Shown in pieces: positions 6,502 through 9,784 of a DNA stretch of 9,784 bases. This stretch comes from Lichenicoccus sp964235615 (GTDB taxonomy: Bacteria; Pseudomonadota; Alphaproteobacteria; Acetobacterales; Acetobacteraceae), in NCBI GenBank assembly GCA_964235615.1, contig CAXSEE010000165.1, positions 1 through 9,784 of the forward strand, in the 5' to 3' direction. Each line of letters starts with the position of its first letter. Positions within the stretch are counted from its first letter, which is position 1. The position numbers and the translations under genes were made by a program. Under the pieces are notes generated by a model that saw nothing but the letters and a program-made list of their open reading frames with translations, made no database searches and had not been told where the DNA came from.

Positions 6502-6698
6502 GGCTGCAACAGCACCCGGTAGACAACCTGCCAGTAGGGCGCAGCGAACAGGATCACGCACGCGGCGATGCCGGTCCATACGCCGACCGAGGTCAGCGAC
6601 CAGAAGCCGTGCAGGTGATGCTGGCGCCAGGCATAGATGGAACCGCCGACCAGCCAGAGCCACGGCAGACCGACCACGACGAATAACCAGAAATACAT
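6495..6698 (-). CDS. Small two-helix membrane protein, last gene of the puf-linked block
   Basis: A 67-residue protein that I do not recognise. It has two hydrophobic helices, about 2-22 (rich in Trp, Phe and Val) and about 34-54, joined by a loop YAWRQHHLHGFW with three His. A short tail ends in LLQPG. The N-terminus has no charged residues before helix one. The ATG at 6698 is preceded by GGGGA with about 6-7 bases spacing. It follows the triheme cytochrome gene by 45 bases on the same strand with no terminator visible between them, so co-transcription is likely. It is too short and too unlike the soluble small subunits of GMC-type dehydrogenases to be called one. It could be an assembly factor or membrane anchor for the cytochrome; the His-rich loop might bind metal or heme (inference). 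Confidence 0.7.
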   Translation of the reverse strand: MYFWLFVVVGLPWLWLVGGSIYAWRQHHLHGFWSLTSVGVWTGIAACVILFAAPYWQVVYRVLLQPG

Positions 6699-6743
6699 CG
6701 CTATCCCCGCTTCAATGGGTTTCGAATGCGCCTCTAGCTGGCG

Positions 6744-8336
6744 TCAGTATTTTCCGTTCGTCGTGAGCTGCACATAGAGCTGATCAGCGAAATGCGTGAG
6801 TTGCCAGGCCCGCTGTTCAGGCGCCACGGTTTCATCCCCCGCCACTACCGGGCAATAGGCAACGGTCAGCCCGTTGACGATATCCTCCTGCGCGGCCGTC
6901 GGTGCAGCCGCCCTCACCTTGACGATGATCGCATTGATGCTTTGCAGCAGGTTGGTGGCGTGCGTGTTGTTCAATAGCGCGTCAACGCCGTTGGACTTGT
7001 TCTCGACCACCTGCTTCATGGCCGGCTGCTCGTCCAGGCTCGGGCAGCCCTGCGGCCGCCTGCCGGCGAGCAGCGTCGCGGCGGCAGGGCGCAGCAACGA
7101 TACCAGCAGCGTGGTCGCATTGGCCGGTGCGCGGTTGCTCCAGGCCTGGCGGACGTAGTTGCTGACGTCGGCAATCTCGCGATCGCTCATGTTCGAGCCG
7201 ACACCGGGCATCACGGCGTAGTTGCCATGTGCCTCCAGTCCGCCCAGCACGACCTGGACCACGTCCTGCGAACCACTGGCCGTAACCATGCCGTTGCCGT
7301 CGAGAGCCGGGACCTTGTCCTTGACGCCCTGGCCGTTGAGCTGATGGCAGGAGGCACAGTGCGCCAGATAGACCGCCTGTCCGGCCGCATCCCGTATCGG
7401 CCGGAAATCCGCCGTGCGGGCCTGGTAGCTTGCGACTGCGGGCTGTGACTTGAGATAGACGGAGATGGCGTGCAGGTCGCTGTCGGTCAGCTTGCTCAGG
7501 CTGTATTTCACCGTCTCGGACATCGGGCCGGCCACGGTGCCCATCTGTTCCGAGTGACCCTTCTTGAAGTATTCGGTAAGGCTGTCGACGCTGAAATTGC
7601 CGATGCCGGTCATATTGTCCGGACGGATGTTCGGCGCGTACCACAGGGTGATCGCCCCACCCTGCAGCTTCAGCGCGGCGTCGGAGTTGCCGAGCAGGTT
7701 GTAGTGGTTGTGGCACGTGCCGCAATGTTCGAGGCCGCCGACGATATAGGCGCCGCGATTGACCTCGTCGGAGACCTTGGGATCGGGCTTGAAATACTCT
7801 CCGGGTACGAACACCGCGTCCCAGAGGGCAATGCCCGGACGCAGCGTGAACGGGAACCAGATCTTGTTCGGCAGCCGCGGCGCATAGACCGGCTTCACCG
7901 TGAACAGATAGGCCTTGATCGCCAGCAGGTCTTCGCGAGAAACGGTGTTGTACCAGGGATAGGGCATCGCCGGATAGATATACTGGCCATTCGGGCGAAC
8001 GCCGTGACGCATCAGGCGGATAAAGTCTTCATCGGTATAATAGCCGATACCGGTCTTCATGTCCGGGGTGATGTTGGGCGTCGAGATGTCGCCGAACGGC
8101 ATGTTCATGTATTGGCCGCCGGCGAGGTAGGCGCCGCCCGGAGCATTATGGCAACCGACGCAATCGCCCATGGTGAAGAGATACTTGCCCCGGGCAACCA
8201 CGTCGTTGTTCTGCTGGGTCTGGGCCAGCGCGTGGCCGCCGCCGACAGCCGCTCCAAGAGTGGTCCCGAGCAGGGCCGCACCGGCGAGCCGGCTAAACCA
8301 GGAGGAAGGACGACGGCGGAAGGAGATGCGCTTCAT
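6744..8336 (-). CDS. Triheme cytochrome c, alcohol/gluconate dehydrogenase cytochrome-subunit type, with C-terminal extension
   Basis: A 530-residue exported cytochrome with three c-heme domains. The signal peptide is about 1-38 (cleavage after HALA). Heme motifs are CVGCH (59-63), CGTCH (205-209) and CASCH (327-331). Probable axial methionines are Met124 (YPAMPYPWY), Met272 (AGPMSE) and Met376 (VMPGVG). The phrases SDREIADVSNYVRQAW (384-399) and RHGVRPNGQYIYPAMPYPWY (110-129) are typical of AdhB-like subunits, which take electrons from a membrane dehydrogenase and pass them to ubiquinone or another acceptor. Such subunits are about 420-480 residues; here about 120 extra residues follow position 405, including Cys431 and Cys495. 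No dehydrogenase subunit is adjacent. Its ATG overlaps the pufC stop by 4 bases (ATGA), and GGAG lies 8 bases upstream inside pufC. That points to translational coupling with the reaction-centre genes and a possible role in photosynthetic electron transfer (inference). Confidence 0.92.
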   Translation of the reverse strand: MKRISFRRRPSSWFSRLAGAALLGTTLGAAVGGGHALAQTQQNNDVVARGKYLFTMGDCVGCHNAPGGAYLAGGQYMNMPFGDISTPNITPDMKTGIGYYTDEDFIRLMRHGVRPNGQYIYPAMPYPWYNTVSREDLLAIKAYLFTVKPVYAPRLPNKIWFPFTLRPGIALWDAVFVPGEYFKPDPKVSDEVNRGAYIVGGLEHCGTCHNHYNLLGNSDAALKLQGGAITLWYAPNIRPDNMTGIGNFSVDSLTEYFKKGHSEQMGTVAGPMSETVKYSLSKLTDSDLHAISVYLKSQPAVASYQARTADFRPIRDAAGQAVYLAHCASCHQLNGQGVKDKVPALDGNGMVTASGSQDVVQVVLGGLEAHGNYAVMPGVGSNMSDREIADVSNYVRQAWSNRAPANATTLLVSLLRPAAATLLAGRRPQGCPSLDEQPAMKQVVENKSNGVDALLNNTHATNLLQSINAIIVKVRAAAPTAAQEDIVNGLTVAYCPVVAGDETVAPEQRAWQLTHFADQLYVQLTTNGKY

Positions 8337-9454
8337 GGCTTGGCTCCGACGGGCGCCACCAGACTGGCCTGGATGCCCACTGCCGGACCCGCCAGTTCCG
8401 GATAGGTGCTCAGCTGGTCAGCTCCGTAGAGCGGTTTATAGGCTCCCTGATGACAGGTGGCACAATCAATTTTCGGGACATCGCCGGTCGGGCCCAGGCT
8501 GGCTCCCGGAAACACGTTCGTCAGCGGCACCATGTACTGGATGTTCACGGCGCGCACCATTCTGATCCCGTACCAGGCAGTCAGCCGTTGCGGAGTTCCT
8601 TGGTCCCAGGACGCAAAATCACGTGAGTTGTGGCAGTAGGTGCAGTTCACTCCGAGCGACTGCGCGAAATGCGCCATCAGCGAGTAGGTGTCGTCGGTCT
8701 CCTTGATCGAGGAGCGGTTGCCGACCGGCAGGGCGGTCAGGCCGGTGACGCGGATCGGTTCGGCGTTCAGCAAATAGGGCGTGAACGGATCCTGCTGCAG
8801 CGAGGTCAGCGCGCCGGCATGCGAGGGACCGCTATAGCCGGTGTTGTTCTCGGCGACGCCGCGCGATGGTCCAGGGGCCGCGCTGAACCAGACATCCGCC
8901 GGCACAGCGTGGCCGCGATGGCAGGTGTTGCAGGTGACGCCGACATTGCCGACGTGGCTCTTCCAGTTGGCGTTGATGTAGCGGGTCATCTGGATCATGT
9001 GCCGCGCAACGGTCTTGGTGTACAGCTTGTCCTCGGCCATGTTCACGGTCGAGTGGCAGAAGGCGCATCCAGGACCCGGTGCGATCCAGGTCGGGAATGC
9101 CGCCATCAGCCGAAGGAACTCGTTGCTGTCGACATCCTTCAGGACCTGGACGTTCCGGTAGAAGCGTGACGAGGGGATGCCCGACGGCGTCACCGGCGGT
9201 TGCGGCGGGAGCAGCGGCTGCATCGCCATCTCCCGTGCCGCGATCCGGGGGACGTAGTTCTGCACCATGCCGACGCCGCGGAAGCCGCGCTGGATGCTGG
9301 CGACCGGGATGCCGTCCAGGCTCGAGAATATCCCGACGATGATCAGCACGGCCAGGATGCCGATGCCCCAGCGCCAGCGATAGGCGATCAGTCCGCGGAA
9401 GGTCCAGGTCAGCAGCAACGCCGCCAGCCGGAACGGTGCAGCGAGGATGCGCAT
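8333..9454 (-). CDS. pufC: Photosynthetic reaction centre tetraheme cytochrome c subunit
   Basis: A 373-residue PufC, the periplasmic cytochrome that re-reduces the special pair of the type II reaction centre. The four heme motifs are CAFCH (130-134), CNTCH (175-179), CTYCH (271-275) and CATCH (331-335). By spacing against the Blastochloris viridis protein, the axial ligands are Met117, Met153 and Met260 for hemes 1-3 and His167 for heme 4, so the full set is kept. Other family phrases are QRGFRGVGM (55-63), TPQRLTAWYGIRMVRAVN (287-304) and QGAYKPLYGA (336-345). The N-terminus has no cysteine before residue 130. Instead, hydrophobic stretches at about 8-24 and 29-46 follow basic residues, so it is probably held by an uncleaved membrane anchor and not by lipidation. 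Its ATG shares one base with the pufM stop (TGATG), and its stop overlaps the next cytochrome start, as expected within one operon. Confidence 0.97.
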   Translation of the reverse strand: MRILAAPFRLAALLLTWTFRGLIAYRWRWGIGILAVLIIVGIFSSLDGIPVASIQRGFRGVGMVQNYVPRIAAREMAMQPLLPPQPPVTPSGIPSSRFYRNVQVLKDVDSNEFLRLMAAFPTWIAPGPGCAFCHSTVNMAEDKLYTKTVARHMIQMTRYINANWKSHVGNVGVTCNTCHRGHAVPADVWFSAAPGPSRGVAENNTGYSGPSHAGALTSLQQDPFTPYLLNAEPIRVTGLTALPVGNRSSIKETDDTYSLMAHFAQSLGVNCTYCHNSRDFASWDQGTPQRLTAWYGIRMVRAVNIQYMVPLTNVFPGASLGPTGDVPKIDCATCHQGAYKPLYGADQLSTYPELAGPAVGIQASLVAPVGAKP

Positions 9455-9784
9455 CAGTGGGTCACGCCTCTGAGATAGCCGGGATCGCCGATGTGCGGGT
9501 AGACCTCGGGATATTGCGGCGCGATCCCGTGCTTCACGCCCCAGAGGAACCAGTTATCGACCACCGTGCCGGTCAGCAGGATGCCGATGCCGCCGGTCAG
9601 CGTGCAGAGCACCGCGAACCACCAGGCCCAGCGATGGATCGACTCGTAGCTGGCGTTGAAGCCCATGATCCAGCGCCAGAAGATGCCGGCACGTTCGGCC
9701 GCGGTGCCGCGGTCAAGCGTCAGTTCGGGCTCGCGCTCGCCCCAGTAGCGGCTGACGGCGAGGATGGTGCCGCCGTGCATGGCG
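9454..9784 (-). CDS. pufM: Photosynthetic reaction centre M subunit (C-terminal part)
   Basis: The last 109 residues of PufM; the rest lies beyond the right edge. The visible AMHGGTILAVSR corresponds to the Fe-binding helix, with its His at the position of M-His219 of Rhodobacter sphaeroides. GERE holds the Glu equivalent to M-Glu234, FWRWIMGFNAS holds the quinone-site Trp (M252 position), and SIHRW holds the second Fe-ligand His (M266). TLTGGIGILLTGTVVDNWFLWG is split between the last helix and the periplasmic end. The tail after KHGIAP runs on for about 18 residues, as in reaction centres that carry a bound PufC cytochrome, whereas those without PufC stop near this point. It is followed directly by pufC with a 1-base overlap. 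Together they identify the distal end of a puf operon, whose pufB, pufA and pufL would lie upstream outside the window. Confidence 0.97.
   Translation of the reverse strand, partial: AMHGGTILAVSRYWGEREPELTLDRGTAAERAGIFWRWIMGFNASYESIHRWAWWFAVLCTLTGGIGILLTGTVVDNWFLWGVKHGIAPQYPEVYPHIGDPGYLRGVTH

Noticed and set aside
7470..8405. 311-codon open frame on the plus strand
   Set aside because: Antisense to the triheme cytochrome, whose three CxxCH motifs and signal peptide are unmistakable; the plus-strand product shows no recognisable family.
1..9784. Defence, toxin-antitoxin, phage or biosynthetic cluster
   Set aside because: No nuclease, helicase, toxin, transposase, integrase or synthase signature was found in any supported gene.

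Overview
The window is GC-rich and reads as an anoxygenic phototrophic alphaproteobacterium, most likely of the Acetobacteraceae (inference). The evidence is the 3' end of a puf photosynthesis operon (pufM, then pufC for the bound tetraheme reaction-centre cytochrome). It sits beside an acetic-acid-bacteria-style triheme cytochrome and a PQQ-type sorbosone dehydrogenase. No tRNA, rRNA, CRISPR array, transposase or phage gene was found, and no gap between genes exceeds 300 bases.

Left part (1-3336): a YfcG-type glutathione S-transferase, cut by the window edge, is transcribed leftward. A NtaA/SnaA/DszA-type flavin monooxygenase is transcribed rightward; the two share a 180-base divergent promoter region. 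Two tandem hairpins follow the monooxygenase. Next comes a Ste24-like M48 membrane protease with an intact HExxH zinc site.

Middle part (3344-6473): a polytopic membrane protein of unknown function, with an acidic motif recalling GT-C glycosyltransferases, runs leftward from a TTG start and converges on the protease gene. Divergent from it is a rightward gene for an exported fusion of a monoheme cytochrome c to a PQQ sorbosone-dehydrogenase-type beta-propeller, preceded by a good sigma-70-like promoter.

Right part (6495-9784): a leftward block of the order pufM, pufC, triheme cytochrome c, 67-residue two-helix membrane protein. PufM-pufC overlap by 1 base and pufC-cytochrome by 4 bases, so the first three are almost certainly translated from one message. 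PufC has four CxxCH sites and all four expected axial ligands, but an uncleaved membrane anchor in place of a lipoprotein signal. The triheme protein resembles the cytochrome subunit of membrane alcohol/gluconate-type dehydrogenases, has no dehydrogenase partner in view, and carries an extra C-terminal domain of about 120 residues.

The most interesting point is that a dehydrogenase-type triheme cytochrome and a small membrane protein appear to be co-transcribed with the reaction centre, next to a periplasmic PQQ dehydrogenase with its own cytochrome domain. This suggests, but does not prove, a route by which periplasmic substrate oxidation donates electrons to the photosynthetic reaction centre.
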